Assembly: GCA_023548195.1 (NCBI GenBank)
Contig: JAJHZJ010000531.1
Location: 2,776,802 to 2,840,801, forward strand
From: Bettongia penicillata ogilbyi
Lineage: Eukaryota > Chordata > Mammalia > Diprotodontia > Potoroidae
Direction of reading: 5' to 3'
Length of the DNA: 64,000 nucleotides
Numbering within the stretch: position 1 is the stretch's first letter; each line of letters begins with the position of its first letter. Made by a program: the position numbers and the translations under genes. Below, piece by piece: positions 1 to 11,984 of this stretch. The notes beneath the pieces were generated by a model, which saw nothing but the letters and a program-made list of their open reading frames with translations, made no database searches and was not told where the DNA came from.

Positions 1-1205
1 GCCCTCTTATCCTTTCCACTGCTTAACTTACCTTAGCCCTCTTATTAACTTGCAGGCACTAATTTTTCCTTCATAGACTACATTCCACCAACCAAAGAGA
101 AGTGGAAACAATTTCATAGTTACTTTGATGCCTAAATTCTCTAGAGGGACTATTTTCTCCACCAAAGTTTATTTGCTGGAAGATTCAGCTACATAAACTC
201 AATGGTAGAAGATCAAGATGAATGTCCTTGTGTCAGTGACAGCTCCGTGTACACCAATGTCACCTACACATGATTCTTGACTTATAAATTCTAAGATTTC
301 AGTAGGCTAGCTAGTATTGCCAATAGTTTAAAATGGCTGTGTGTATGTACTGAAAGAAATCAACTGCAGTGAGGAGAAAATAGGCAAAGCTCTTTTAAAT
401 GCCTAAAATCTCCTGAGTTATATTGCATAGTGAAATGAATACAGGAACCATGTAACAAATATATCTTTTGATTTCTAAGAAATTTTGTTTACTAAGAATA
501 AGGAGACAATCAATTGAATATTTAAAGAGGAATCCTGGGATTCATAGATCAAATTAATTAAAGCTATGTTTTAATTTTTTTCAAATCTCAGAAAAAAACA
601 AAGGCCAAAGAATTCCTGTCTTTGAAAACTAATTTCACTAAATTATCCATGTTATGTCCTCCATATATCATTTCCATAGGAAATACTTTTATTGGCATAG
701 AGATAATTATTTTTCTTTTCAAAAATCCCTCACTCTAGTATAAAAAATTTGTGCTATTTTTATGAATTGGATGCATTGTTTATTTTGTGAATTTATTGAA
801 TGTTTCAAAGAGGGGGAACTGAAACATAAAGTTTGCATTTTCCTGGGAATTCCAGAAAATAATTTTTATTAAGTTAATTGTATATTCCTAAATATTTATG
901 AACAATGCTAATAATTTCCATGGAAAAATTTCAAAGTTTAGTAGTATTGATTTGTCCTCAGTAACCCCATTATTTAGCACTATGTGATAACAGAAGTCCT
1001 GCTAGAATAAGGTATTTCTTGTCTTTGGACAGAATCCCATGATGTCCCCTTTTATAGAGAATTCTGTACTAACAAAAGCTATGCTACAAAGAAACTCTAA
1101 AACATTATAGAAAGTCCTAAACTGAGATCTGAAATTGCAAATATTTTTCTATTTGAAAGCTGACTACCTTGACTTTGGAAGCATCCCTTACTATTGACTT
1201 AGAAA
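1..1205. other. AT-rich sequence without recognised feature
   Basis: I see no repeat, RNA gene or credible reading frame in this stretch. It is AT-rich, with stops in all frames at short intervals. Confidence 0.5.
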
Positions 1206-1209
1206 AAAA

Positions 1210-2160
1210 ATTTTTCCCAAAATGTTAGTATTAAGATCTTTTTAAAATTATTACAAAATACATAAAACAACCATGGGCCAATCCATGAAAGCACACTTAA
1301 TACTTCTATTTTCAATTACAAATGTTCCTTGAAGATATAAAGAACAAATTGAAGAGTTAAAGGAGTATTCAATGCTCATGACTGGACCATGTCAAAGTGA
1401 TAAAAATCACAATACTACTAAAGTGAATTTATAGATTTAATGCTATACCAATTAAAACTAACAAAGGTAAACTCTATAGAGTTATATAAAATTAAAAGAA
1501 AATACATTTGGAAAAACAAGAGATCTAGAATGACAAGAAAAATGCTGAGGAAAAGCATGTGTTAAAAGCAGGTAGAATTTCCAGACTTAAAACTATATTA
1601 TAAAGCAATAATCATCTGAATAATTTTGTTCTAATTACAAATAAATAAGTAGAGTAATGGAAAAGACAAAGTAGAATCAAAAACAAGGGAACCCAAGGAT
1701 ACATAAACCTAAAAACATAAATTATTTAGGAAAGAATTGCCTATTTCATTGAAAAAAATGGCTTGAAAAATTAGGAAACAGTATGGCAGAAATTTGTCTG
1801 TGTTTTACACTTACATCTTAAACTGCATTCCACAAAAAAAATCAGAATGGGTATATGACCTAACTGTTTTAAGTCATATCATGGATAATCAGAAGAGAAT
1901 CAGATCATATGGGTAATCTAAACAAAGGATATTATAAAAGATAAAATAGGCAATTTTGATAGCACAAAATTTAAAAGCTTCTGCATGAATAAAATGAATT
2001 CATCTAGGACAAGAAAAGAATTGATCAACTGGGAAGGAAATAATTTTATATTGGATATCTGCAATAAGAATTTCATGTCCAAGATTTATAAATAATAAAG
2101 TGTTTCCTCAAAAACGGAGAAATTTAGAAGTGAAACAATGAATAAGCATAAATTGAAAGT
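1210..2160 (+). mobile_element. Decayed L1 ORF2 C-terminal fragment
   Basis: Conceptual translation in shifting frames gives recognisable pieces of the L1 ORF2 region after the reverse-transcriptase core, for example the block around FPDLKLYYKA near 1580 and a segment near 1960-2040 that aligns by eye with the ORF2 C-terminal domain (KS-F-MNK ... NWE). Stops and frameshifts occur every few dozen codons. It is an old truncated insertion and cannot make protein. Confidence 0.6.
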
Positions 2161-2469
2161 AAAAATGTCCTTTGTAAAAAATACAAAATCCCTTCTCCTA
2201 CCCACCCCCCAAAATAAAACTATTCATACAGAGGAAATGATAGGATGTTAGAGTAAGGTAACTTTAAGGAAAATACCTTAATGATCACAAAGACTCAAAG
2301 TAATAACATAGGATACCTACATCCTAGGCCAGCTTCTTGATTTGGGAATTTTCTATACCATCATTGACAGTTTTTACCCAGTTTTATTGACACTCCCAGT
2401 GACAGGGATGCCAATAACGCACTCTATTCCATTATCAGAAAACTACATTATAAAGTTCTTGTTTATTTT

Positions 2470-2699
2470 ATTTTTTTATTTATTCATTTTTAGTTTTAAA
2501 CATTCACTTCCATAAGATTTTGAGTTTTAAATTTTCTCTACCTCTCTCTCCTTCCCAATATAGCAAGCAATCTGATATATTTTCTACACATACATTCATA
2601 TAAAACGTATTTTCACATTAATTATATTTTCACATTAATTATGTTGTAAAGAATTAGAACAAATGGGAGGAAACATGAGAAAGAAGAAACCAAAAATAA

Positions 2700-2745
<46 letters not shown>

Positions 2746-2945
2746 GCATATAGTAAGCTTCCATCTGCATTCAGATTCCAAAGTTCTATCTCTGGATGTG
2801 GATGGCAATTTCCATCATGAGTCTTTTGGAATTGTCTTAGATCCTTGCATTGCTCAGAAGAGCACACACAGTGTAGCTGTTATTGTGTACAATGTTCTCC
2901 TGGTTCTGCTCACTTCACTCAGTATCAGTTCATATAAAGAAAGTT
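2470..2945 (-). mobile_element. L1 3'-end fragment, inverted
   Basis: Read on the - strand this begins with a block like GTGAAGTGAGCAGAACCAGG (near 2905), typical of the end of marsupial L1 ORF2 and its 3' UTR. It then runs through the 3' UTR to a T-rich (+ strand) region near 2470. It contains the (GA)n array at 2705-2742. The same consensus appears on the + strand at 39.1 kb. Confidence 0.7.
2705..2742. repeat. (GA)n microsatellite
   Basis: About 19 uninterrupted AG dinucleotides lie inside the inverted L1 3' UTR fragment. The open frames across it are repeat-generated (Arg-Glu or Ser-Leu). Confidence 0.95.
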
Positions 2946-2989
2946 CTTTATAATTAACCAAAGTCTACCCTCCTTTGAAGCCCATCAAC

Positions 2990-3250
2990 TAGTCTAATTC
3001 TCCCCTCTGAAGTCACACAGTACATATCTGTTCTCTTATCTACCTGATAGCCCTACAAATATTGTAAAGTAATTATCATGGCCCCTAGGATTAACATGAC
3101 CTGTTTCCTAAGCCACTCCTTATACAAAATAGTTTCAAGGCCCTTAATCATCTTCAATACTCTTGTCTCGATAATCCCCATATCGTAAATATTCCTCTTA
3201 AAATATGGTATCAATAAGGACAATGGCTAGAGGTGGAATCTTTTATAAAA
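2990..3250 (-). mobile_element. CR1/L3-type LINE fragment, inverted
   Basis: The + strand text resembles the reverse complement of the CR1/L3 3' region, including the motifs near 3130-3200 corresponding to 'ccagg ccctt aatcat' and the decayed block that normally encodes the end of the CR1 reverse transcriptase. Similar fragments are at 6.88-7.13 kb and 21.23-21.76 kb. It is old and truncated at both ends. Confidence 0.5.
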
Positions 3251-3449
3251 TGTGTCCTGTATATTTGGGACTTAAATATATTTCATTGATATAAGTGGCA
3301 ATGAATGTCATCCACTGGGATTAATTTCAGAGTCTGGAGAAGTGATCAGTCATTCCTATATCCCCAACATTTAGCAGCAAATGCTGTATAAATGGACAAT
3401 TTTGATGCTAGCATTACCAGAGTATCACATATAAGTGAAGGGTAAAATT

Positions 3450-3523
3450 ATATGTATGTATATACATACATACATACATATATATAATATATATCTGTGT
3501 ACATACATATACACATATATATT
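3450..3523. repeat. TA/CATA-rich microsatellite
   Basis: Interrupted alternating ATGTATGT, CATACATA and TATATA runs form an imperfect low-complexity tract able to fold back on itself. Confidence 0.85.
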
Positions 3524-3529
3524 TAAGAG

Positions 3530-5740
3530 CCCCTGATGTATAATTTACTTATCCAAATAGGTTTTATTTAAGCATAGCCAACCAAATCCCAAGATAATAG
3601 AAAAGAGTGATGGATGGAGATTCACTCCAATATTTCCCCTGGGCTTTTGGCAGGTCTCCATGTGTCATCAGAGTCTATGTTTTTGGAAAGCAGGCAATAG
3701 CAGTTCTTTTCCACAAAGTATCTAGTAACATACATCTTACAGAGTATGTCTTCAGCAGGAAAAGAATTTGTCATTTACATGATAATCATTTATCATTTAT
3801 AAAGAGAAACATTTTATTATTTGTAAAGAGAAGCTCCATCTCTTGTGTCAGTTATTAGTAATGTATATCTCATAATCATCTTTGAAGATACAAGAGAACT
3901 AATTGCCCGTAAGTCAGATGGCTGAGATCATGAATAGTCATTAATGACCTCATGATTTGCCTTAGGATACCTTTGTCTTGGCACACATTGAAGATGCAGC
4001 AGACAGAAATTCAGGAGGTTATGGGAAGGCCAATAATGGGCACTGTCACATAATCAGCCTAAGAATGACATACATTTAGTGACTTTGTGAGGTAGCTATT
4101 ATCTCAAGGTGGTTGGTCTACCCCATTCAAATACTAGGAATTATCATGAAAATGACATTAAAAGAAGTGACCTTTAACTTGGGGGTACAGGGTGGCATAA
4201 ACCCACTCAATTTCTCACAAAAGAGTGGAGGGAAGGTTGAACTCTTAACATGCAAACTATGGGATTACAAGGAACTATACTTAGAAATATGAACTCAGCA
4301 TGCAAGCAAAAAGGATTATAATAAATTATAATTTAAATGTTTTTTAAATGATTCTTAAAAATGGAATTTGCATTTATAGTTTCAGTATAAGTGATAAATG
4401 CAGGTGTTTGATTCATCTTTTGGTCACACCTACTTGCATACATTCACAAATCCTTAATACCTTGAATTGTGAGATCCATCATAACAATTACACTGGTCAA
4501 GAAAAACGCCACTAAAAACATCAAATATAACAGAATGATTTTTAAAAATTTTTTTAGAGTATCTCTGCTATTTCATATGTATCCAGCGAGATAGCCTATA
4601 GTCTATAATCCTCACAGAGTCTCTGACCAGGAGAGACCTGGGTCTCAGACACAGTGTCACCATCCTTCCTTATAACAGAACACTAGAATAACCCCTCCTG
4701 AACAGTCCAAATTGAAGCTTTTATGGGGACTTAGCCTGAACAAAGAGTCGAGACTTATTTCTCTATCCCCATCCACAGTGCTTTCTGACCTGGATTAGTC
4801 TCTATATGCTTTCTCACTGACAACAGAGATTGGCTTCACCTTCTATAGGATTGGTTCCCTGTGGTTAAATGCAGTTGACCTCAGTTACAGTCCCTGCTGA
4901 CTGAATTTCATAGATGAAGATGTCAGTTTAAAAACTTCAATTTCCTCATCTGAAAAATGAGGACTGTTCAATACAGTACATTATGCCCTTCAGGTCTAAT
5001 AATCTGGAAGTCAGTAAGCCTGACTTTTTTTTTCCTTACATTTCAACCTTCTCTTAAAAACATTTGGTCTTTGTAAGGATACGTTGACCTCCCAAAAAAA
5101 TGTCTCCAAAATGATGTTGTCAGCTGTCCCCATGGAGAAAACTATTGGTTATTCGTTCAAAAGAAACACAAAATTCTTTAGAAAGGACGTGGTCTCTTTT
5201 AAAAATGCAACTTCCAACAGGAGAGAGACAGTTCAGCTAACTGTCAGTAAATTTAAACAAGTCAGAGGGCAGTGAAAAGTCATCATTATGAACTAAACTG
5301 ACCTGCTACAGAGAAAGTGTGTGAGCTAGATGAAAGATCTTTGGTGACACCAGCCACTGTCTAGAGACATCAGCCTTAGTATAGCAATTAATTGGCTAAC
5401 TTACAACTAATCACTTCCAAAATTACATTTGTTTGCATTTAGTGCAGGGTCAGAGAAACATAGCATGGGTTACAACTAGAACTCAATTCTAACACAAATA
5501 CCTGAGATAGAGAAAGAAAGGGTTGTATGTGGAGCCAGACATGCAGAATGATGCTTGGGTACAGAAATCAAACTGGCCAGGGTTCTCTAATATTCCCCAT
5601 TTAGAAATTGGGAATATGTGGAAGTAAATGAATATGTGAGGCTCCAGGGAACATCGAAGGTAGAACAACAATCTCTTCACTATTTGTTCTGGTCGCCTTA
5701 AGTATCACCCCTTTGGGAAGGGCAGTCAGGAGTCATGTGG
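3530..5740. other. No recognised feature
   Basis: About 2.2 kb without a repeat family, RNA gene or coding frame that I recognise. Short frames at 3607-3858 and 5084-5275 have no family resemblance and no supporting splice or start context. A pyrimidine-rich stretch near 5027 is unremarkable. Confidence 0.4.
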
Positions 5741-5754
5741 TATACCTTTATCAA

Positions 5755-5855
5755 CTAAATATCAGCATTTATTTCCATATTATGAGATTTTAGCACAATA
5801 CCTGGCATATAGTAATTACGTAAATTGAGAAATGCTTATTGACTGACTGAGATGC
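5755..5855 (+). mobile_element. L2 LINE 3'-terminal fragment
   Basis: It carries the L2 3'-end signature: a block near 5791-5810 like AGCACAATACCTGGCATATA, followed by the tail near 5833-5850 that ends in a TTGACTGACTGA-type terminus. Positions 5779-5823 recur as a perfect inverted copy at 6638-6682. Confidence 0.6.
5779..5823 (+). repeat. 45 bp perfect inverted duplicate, left arm
   Basis: These 45 bases are the exact reverse complement of 6638-6682. Identity stops abruptly on both sides. The left arm lies in a normal L2 3' end, so it is probably the source copy. Confidence 0.95.
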
Positions 5856-5959
5856 TGTGATACATCTATATTTGATAAGCTGTAATTTTGATGGTTTCTA
5901 ATTTAGCAAAAAGTAATCGATAGTACCTAGAATCCCAAATTAATCACCAAAATTCGTCA

Positions 5960-6350
5960 TAGTCCCATTCTACAAACTTTATCTTCTTCCTACTAATTCC
6001 AGGGTAACATATAAAACCCTCTGTTTGGCTCATCATAACTTGATTCCCTCAAAGCTTTTTCATTTTCTTCTGCCTTAGTTTGACCCCACATACCTTTTCA
6101 TCCACAGAAACTGGCCTCCTTGCTATTCCCTTATACGAGACGTTCTATCTCCTGATGTTGCCTTTTCCATGACTATCTTTCATGATTATAATTCTCTCCC
6201 TCATCTCCATCCCTTGGATTCCTTCAAGTTCCAGTTAAAATATCAGTTTTTATAAGAAGTCTTTCTTTGATCCTCCTTAAGGCTAGATAGAACCTTCCCT
6301 CTGTTGATATTTTCCAATTTATCCTATACATAGTCTGACTGTGTGTTGTA
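5960..6350 (+). mobile_element. L2 LINE 3' region fragment
   Basis: The text follows the L2 3' region: a degraded block near 6105-6200 (CTGGCC...CCTT...GATGTT...), then the 'ctccatcc cttggattcc ttcaag' equivalent near 6205 and the 'agaagtctttc tttgatcc' equivalent near 6257. It lacks the terminal tail. It is old and non-coding. Confidence 0.6.
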
Positions 6351-6637
6351 CAATGTTATACATTGGGGTCACTAAGTACAACTTCTACAGTTGTTCCTTA
6401 CCTTATTTTCCAGGGATACTCCAACCAAGGATGCAGAGGTGATAGCTACATTGGGGCCAATGTATCTATCATGTCCTGGAAACTGTCACTTATTGCCCCT
6501 CCTGTAGAAATGGAATCCTGAGCTCCCATCAAGATTCAAAAGCTGCAAATAGAGATCATATATGTGATATGTCACTGTTTTACTCACCATACTTTTCTGC
6601 ATTTTGTGTTCAGGCTCCAGAGTAGTATATTATTATA

Positions 6638-6682
6638 TTACGTAATTACTATATGCCAGGTATTGTGCTAAAATCTCATAAT
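6638..6682 (-). repeat. 45 bp perfect inverted duplicate, right arm
   Basis: Exact reverse complement of 5779-5823. Unlike the left arm it has no L2 tail beyond the arm, which suggests this is the inserted copy rather than an independent L2 insertion. Confidence 0.95.
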
Positions 6683-6879
6683 CTTGAGGGACTTCAGATT
6701 CAACCATTACAAATTATACCTAAGCAGAAAACCCTCTGTAGCAAACTAAAGTGATGGGAAAGTTATTAATACCTAAAATAACCTATTCCACTTTGGAATA
6801 ATTTTGTTAGGAAGCTTTTTTCTTTATTAAACCTGAAAATGCTTTTGCTATGTTCACTGATTTCTTTAAGTTCTGACAC

Positions 6880-7140
6880 TTGAGGACAAGCACAAGAATT
6901 CTAATCACACTTCTATCTTAACAGCCCTTCAAATACTTCAATACAGCTCTCATGTTTCCTCCTCCTAACCAAGTCTTATCTAGAATAAACATCTATCATT
7001 TCTTCACTCAGGTCATCCCTCCTGGAACATTTTTCAGTGCACAAATGTCTTCCTAGAATATGGCACCCAAACTGAATATAGTATTCTAGGAAGGAAGCTT
7101 TAGGTGTGGGATGAGGCATGGGGATGTAAAATGGACAACA
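6880..7140 (-). mobile_element. CR1/L3-type LINE fragment, inverted
   Basis: The + strand resembles the complement of the CR1/L3 3' region: 'cttcaaatacttcaatacag' type text near 6928, then 'aatatggcacccaaactgaa' near 7058, corresponding to the usual 'gtggtgcccagaactgga' block. The copy is old. The 86-codon - strand frame at 6976-7236 is a by-product. Confidence 0.5.
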
Positions 7141-7459
7141 GAAGTCTACTGTCATCTTTGGCCTCTCAGCAGATAAGCTTTGAGGCACTGAACTGGGGTT
7201 GATAAGACAAATCCAAGCACTAGTAGATTCCAGCATATTAGGGGATGATGTTGCTTTTAGCTTGCTAAAAAAGAGGGAGAATCTCCCAGCAAAATTTCCT
7301 GTGCAAGCATATGGCTATAGTGAAAGGTAGATCTTTGGCATTTTGAGTAAAAGTAAGTCCTCCCTCTTTATTTCTTAGAAGAGGATAGATTAAAATGCAA
7401 GGCAAGTCAGATTTGAAAGAAGATAAAACTCTGACCTTATCATATCCAATCGCAAAGTT

Positions 7460-7625
7460 TCAACAAATAATCAAAAATCAGTGACACATCTGTAATAGCT
7501 GTACTGGGAGTGCAGCGTCAATCTACAATGGAACATTTAGATTGTGCTGCTGCCGCAAATACTCATATTGCAGATGCTGGTGTAGGCTACAATGCTGGGG
7601 GTGAACCAACAGTATGAAAGATAAT
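7460..7625 (+). other. Short alanine-rich open segment of unknown origin
   Basis: Between an upstream stop and a TGA near 7615 there is an open frame of about 48 codons, with a run of four alanines followed by a Gly/Ala-rich end (near 7545-7612). Its base composition and CpG content are higher than the neighbourhood. It has no upstream ATG context and no recognisable splice sites, and I cannot assign a family. It could be an exon relic, a processed pseudogene scrap or chance. Confidence 0.2.
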
Positions 7626-7629
7626 AAAA

Positions 7630-8330
7630 CCTACAAGGAAAAGAAGATTAAAGTGGAGACTGTAAAGGTTTGTGTGGGTTTTTTTTTAATACGCAGAGTG
7701 CTAGTTAACCAGTGAGATCTAAGAAAGAAGAAATAACTTTTCTCTAGTATGTGATGCTCTTATTATAAAGGAAAGACATTCAACTCTCCTTTCTTCCTTT
7801 CTCCTTGTGAAATCATTTCCAACTACTTCAAGAAGGACATAACCTTGCACCAAGCATATAAGTGAAAATAAAAGCCACTTTTTTCAAAAGAAAAAAGTCT
7901 GTGAATCTTGTTTCCAAAAATAGTATGCATTGTCATATTGCAACAAGTAATTTGTGAAGGCTTAGCCAGTAGAATGCTCTAACCCATATAAATGAAATAT
8001 AATAAACTAAAGGTGATACATCGGTGTTTTAAAGCAGACATAACTTCAAGTACCCCTTTGACAGTCAGGCTCCTATTCGTATTAACCTTATGGTGACATC
8101 ATACCAGAGACTCACTCTTTGAAACTGTAAATACAACACAGTGGGTTATACCATCACTTATTATTACATCAATAACAATGTCAAGTAAAACCAGCTAAAA
8201 CACAAAATAAATCATGGCCCTGAAATTTAACAACTACTTTGGTAAGTGTTTAATATAGAGGCTAGTTTACAACATGGCCATTAGTCCGATCCCATAACAT
8301 CAATATTGGAAAGAGATTCCACAACACCTC
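7630..8330. other. No recognised feature
   Basis: AT-rich sequence with a poly-T run near 7680. I see no repeat family or coding frame. Confidence 0.4.
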
Positions 8331-8334
8331 TCAC

Positions 8335-9110
8335 ATATAATCTCTTCTCTTAACTCACAAATCTACCACCTTAGTTCCTACTCTCATCACATCTTGCTTT
8401 GACTATTGCCACAGCCTCCTTATTGATCTCCCTAAATCAAGTCACTGCAGTCCATTCTAAACATTGCTGTCAAAGTAAATTGTCCTTTAGCACAAATTTG
8501 ACTATCTAAGACCACTATTCAATCTGCCCAGTGCTTTTCAGTGTCTTTGAAATAAAGTATAAACTCCTCTGTATAACTTTTAATGGTCTTTAAAGGTTGT
8601 AGCCTGACCCCAATCTATCTTTTGAACTTCACTGGACGTTATTCTCTTTCTTGCGTTCTCCAGTCCAGCCAAATACATACCACTCTATTTCCCAATTTCC
8701 AGGCCTTTACACTGGCCATCCCCCATGCCTGGAATACCTTCGCTTTTTATCTCCACATTATATAGTCCTTCTCTTTAAGAAATAGCCTAAGCATCATCTG
8801 CTGTATTGTTTTTATGATTCTTCAAGCTACTAAAGCCCTATCCCAAAGTACCTTGTATTCAAATATACTACATATATGTATACATACATACATGTGTAAA
8901 GTATACTACATATATGTATACATGCATACATATGTGTATATATGCATATATATGTACAATTATTCACTTTATAGTGGTAAATATACTTGTCTCCCTCATT
9001 AGAGTGTAAGCTCCTTGAAAATAAGGATTATTTCATTCTTTGTACTGATATTCCTGGTTCCTACATACAGTGCCTGGTATATAATAAGCACTTAAAAAAA
9101 ATGTTGCGTG
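8335..9110 (+). mobile_element. Long L2 LINE 3' end
   Basis: A nearly continuous 3' part of L2. It includes 'gactattgccacagcctcct' near 8400, the ORF2 C-terminal stretch with Pro-His-Ala-Trp-Asn (8727-8741, the conserved 'W' block before the stop), 'gtgtaagctccttgaaaata' near 9005 and the 'cagtgcctggtatataataa' terminus near 9068. It is interrupted by a TATG/CATA microsatellite at 8868-8957. Short frames at 8583-8765 and 8814-9002 are relics of L2 ORF2 and of the microsatellite. Confidence 0.75.
8868..8957. repeat. CATA/TATG microsatellite inside L2
   Basis: Imperfect repeats of ATATGTATACATACATACATG type. The array grew between the L2 coding end and its 3' terminus. Confidence 0.85.
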
Positions 9111-9274
9111 ATCATTTAAATGTATAAATAAACACATCTTCACCAAACTCTGAACTTAATAATAAATAGCAGAATAATTTTGGTGTATAATTTGTGCCCA
9201 ATTCCATAAATGCTCTCTGAGTATCAACTCTTACATTTACCTAGTTGCAGGTTAAATAGGTCTCTCCTCACATA

Positions 9275-9405
9275 ATGGCAGCAAGGCATAGTGAATAAAG
9301 AATTGACAATGGAACCCACAAGACCTGGATTCAATTACTGTTTCTAATACATATTGGCTGAAAGATTGGATTAGTCAGTTAACTCTCAATTTCATGCCTT
9401 TTCAG
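9275..9405 (+). mobile_element. tRNA-derived SINE fragment (MIR/THER type)
   Basis: The head 'caaggcatagtgaataaaga' and the B-box-like region 'gacctggattcaattactg' (near 9330) match the tRNA-derived half of marsupial SINEs. The A and B boxes are too degraded for a tRNA gene. The 3' half is lost into the adjacent L2. Confidence 0.55.
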
Positions 9406-9407
9406 TG

Positions 9408-9690
9408 GCAGTCTCCCATATCTTGAATGTTCATTTTCCTTACTTCTATCTCCTGCCTTTTTTGATTCCCTTTAAGACTCAACTCAAATTCTACCTTCTT
9501 CAAGGGGTCTTTCCTAGTCCTTCTCTTAACCACCTACGATTAGGGCTGGCCCTCCGAGATTTACCTTGTATCTGTCTTGTACGTACAAGTGTTTGGATGC
9601 AACTCTCCCATTTGAATGTGAACTCTTAGAAGGCAAGGATTATATTTTTAATCTTTCAACACTCTAGGACATTTTCTATGAGTACAAGAC
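9408..9690 (+). mobile_element. L2 LINE 3' fragment
   Basis: Contains the L2 signature 'ccctttaagactcaactcaa' near 9468, 'cttcaaggggtctttcctag' near 9497 and 'gtgaactcttagaaggcaag' near 9618. The 74-codon frame at 9405-9629 is the decayed L2 ORF2 end. Confidence 0.65.
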
Positions 9691-9899
9691 AGAAAAGCAG
9701 CCAGCCTGTATTTAGTAAAGGTATTTTCTTCATTTATTAGTGAAATCATAGGCTTATCCAGTTCTTGTGTCCTCCATAAGAAGTCAGCTAATGGAGAAAA
9801 CAATTAGAATTAGTGATCTAAATTAATCCCAGAAATCTAGAAATGGGAGTCAGAGATGAATGGAAAAACTTAAGTGAATTTTAACTGAACAGCAGCAAT

Positions 9900-10195
9900 T
9901 CCTCTCTTATTATTTAAAAAAATTATTGATGTCTTCTGTTTTTACATCATTATAATTTCCCCTAGTCAACCATTCTATATAAAAAATAGATTTAAAGATA
10001 AAAAGGAAAGAAAAAGAATGGGGAAATCAACACAGCCAATCAATACATTGGAAGACTTAGAAATCAAGTGCAATATGCAACACCTGTGGACCTCTCACCT
10101 TCATGAAGAAGTAGATTAAGGGTATCTTCTCATATCTCTTCAGTCTAGGCATGCTTGATCTTTATAACTGTATTACATTCACTTTTGATTTTGTG
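9900..10195 (-). mobile_element. L1 3' UTR fragment, inverted
   Basis: The + strand reads like the complement of a marsupial L1 3' UTR: 'catcattataatttcccc' near 9946, a run of AAAAAGGAAAGAAAAAGAA near 9999, and 'aatatgcaacacctgtggac' near 10070. It is old and has no coding content. Confidence 0.5.
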
Positions 10196-10199
10196 TGTA

Positions 10200-10352
10200 T
10201 GGTTTTTCTTTCTGTTTATAAAAGGAGAAACTGAGGCAGGAAGTAGTTAAGTGACTTGCTAAAAATCACATAGCTGGTGTTTAGAGTAGGATTTGAAATC
10301 ATGTCTTCCTGATTTCTGTCCAGTATTCTATCCACTGTGTCACCAACCTGCC
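10200..10352 (-). mobile_element. tRNA-derived SINE, inverted
   Basis: 'ggagaaactgaggcaggaag' near 10225, 'gtgacttgctaaaaatcaca' near 10250 and 'ccactgtgtcaccaacctgcc' near 10332 are the complement of a marsupial SINE, whose head lies at the right end. Confidence 0.65.
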
Positions 10353-11590
10353 TCTATTCCTTTATATTTAAAGAAGGACATAGAAAAGAATTGTACAAGA
10401 TAAAAGGATGATAGAGATAACTTGTGTAGGATTTGCAACAGTATCCATACCAATGAGATCACTGATTGATTCAGTGAAATCCAGAAATGTTATTATTTAA
10501 TGTTTTGTATTTGGTCTCCACAACTGTATTCTGAGGCAAGAAACTGCATCTTATACTTCTGTATTTTTCCCACCATGCCTTAAAGAGTAACTCAATAATA
10601 TATGTGCATTGATTGAGATTTCCAACCTTCAAATTATTTATTGAAACTCATGAAAATAATTAATGTAGCGAATAAATTCACAATAAAACCAAGGGATACC
10701 ATTGGAACAAATAAAACATCTGCCAGACTGCTATAAGCTTTAAACTAGTCAATCTGATATGAGTGGTTTGAAATATACATATTTTCTTTATAACTGCATT
10801 CTGGTGGTTACGTATCTTATATGAGTTCTCTGGTAATTTTAACAGTTCCCTTTCTAGTGATGCATACGGTATGTATTTATAATACATAGCACTAAACCCT
10901 AAGTCACAATTTCTCAGTTCATAAATTAGACTTTTAAAGGAAGTTGGCAGTTTTGATACAGCATTAAGCCTTTTTGGATGAATGAGTACCTGAATGTGCA
11001 GAAATAGACCTTTTTTAATAGCTTAGGCAATAGTTTTGAAAGCATGATGCATGAGGATCTTCCAGGTGGTGCATAGACTGGCTGGGCCAAAATATAAGGA
11101 GGACAGATGCTAGTGTTAGGTGAGTTTGACAGCCAGAATAGGAAGAAAAGAGAAAAATAGAGTCTGTTGACTCTGACTGACCTTATTATAGGAAATTTTC
11201 CACTACACCTTTGAGAGAGTTAAGAAGACTCTAGCGGCTTTCCTTAGAATTTCTTTCTCTCCTTCATACCTTGCCTTTCCCTCTCCCAAAAAAATAAAAA
11301 AACTTTTGTGGTTCCCCATTCTGATACTTCATAATAAGGACAAGAATAGTCTAATTTAAGAGTAGAGTTACTCAAGTGCCCCCCAAAAGAGCTTGTATGC
11401 ATGACAGAAGATTAGAGGTGAAGTGTTGTGTTTTGTCCAAGGGATCTGCAGTTCAAAATACTGTGAAGACAGGTGTTCTCATTGCTTGAAATAGTTAATG
11501 GAACTTGTAGAAGTGCCTGCTTCTCCAATGCCATTGATGAATTTTACTCAATTATTGATGATAATGATAATGACTATGATGATGTTTAGT
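10353..11590. other. No recognised feature
   Basis: Unassigned sequence with a poly-A/T-rich patch near 11285. The 69-codon - strand frame at 10678-10887 has no family resemblance. Confidence 0.4.
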
Positions 11591-11591
11591 G

Positions 11592-11687
11592 AATTTTAAA
11601 TGTCAAAGATAATTTTAATTTAATTTTTAATTTTAATTTTTTAATTTTGACTTAATTCAATTCAAATTTTAAATGTCAAAGATAATT
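11592..11687. repeat. AATTTTAA-rich tract flanked by a 23 bp direct repeat
   Basis: A unit starting AATTTTAAATGTCAAAGATA and ending in ATT occurs at 11592-11614 and again at about 11665-11687. The spacer is built of AATTTT/TTAATT repeats. This looks like a local slippage or fold-back duplication. Confidence 0.8.
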
Positions 11688-11810
11688 AAATGAGTCTAGA
11701 GAATGGAACCAGGAGGTACAAGATTGAGGCAGTGTATATAATAGTTCTCTGGTACCACTACATATAAATTAGGTCTCTGTGCCTCAGTGTGGATAAGGAG
11801 ATAAGGACAC

Positions 11811-11965
11811 AGATGATAAAAATAGATATATGATGGATATAGATAATGATAGAGGTATAGATAGATGATAAAGAGATGATGTATTGATAAATAGATAACA
11901 GAGAGATAGAGGTGTAAATAGGTTGGCAAGTAGATAATAAATAGGAAGACATATAGATGATATAT
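11811..11965. repeat. Degenerate GATA-type microsatellite
   Basis: Interspersed GATA, GATAGA and GATGAT units on the + strand. They create three overlapping Tyr/Ile/Leu-rich frames on the - strand (11696-11991), which are repeat artefacts. Confidence 0.8.
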
Positions 11966-11984
11966 TGAGCAAAAAAACTCTTTT

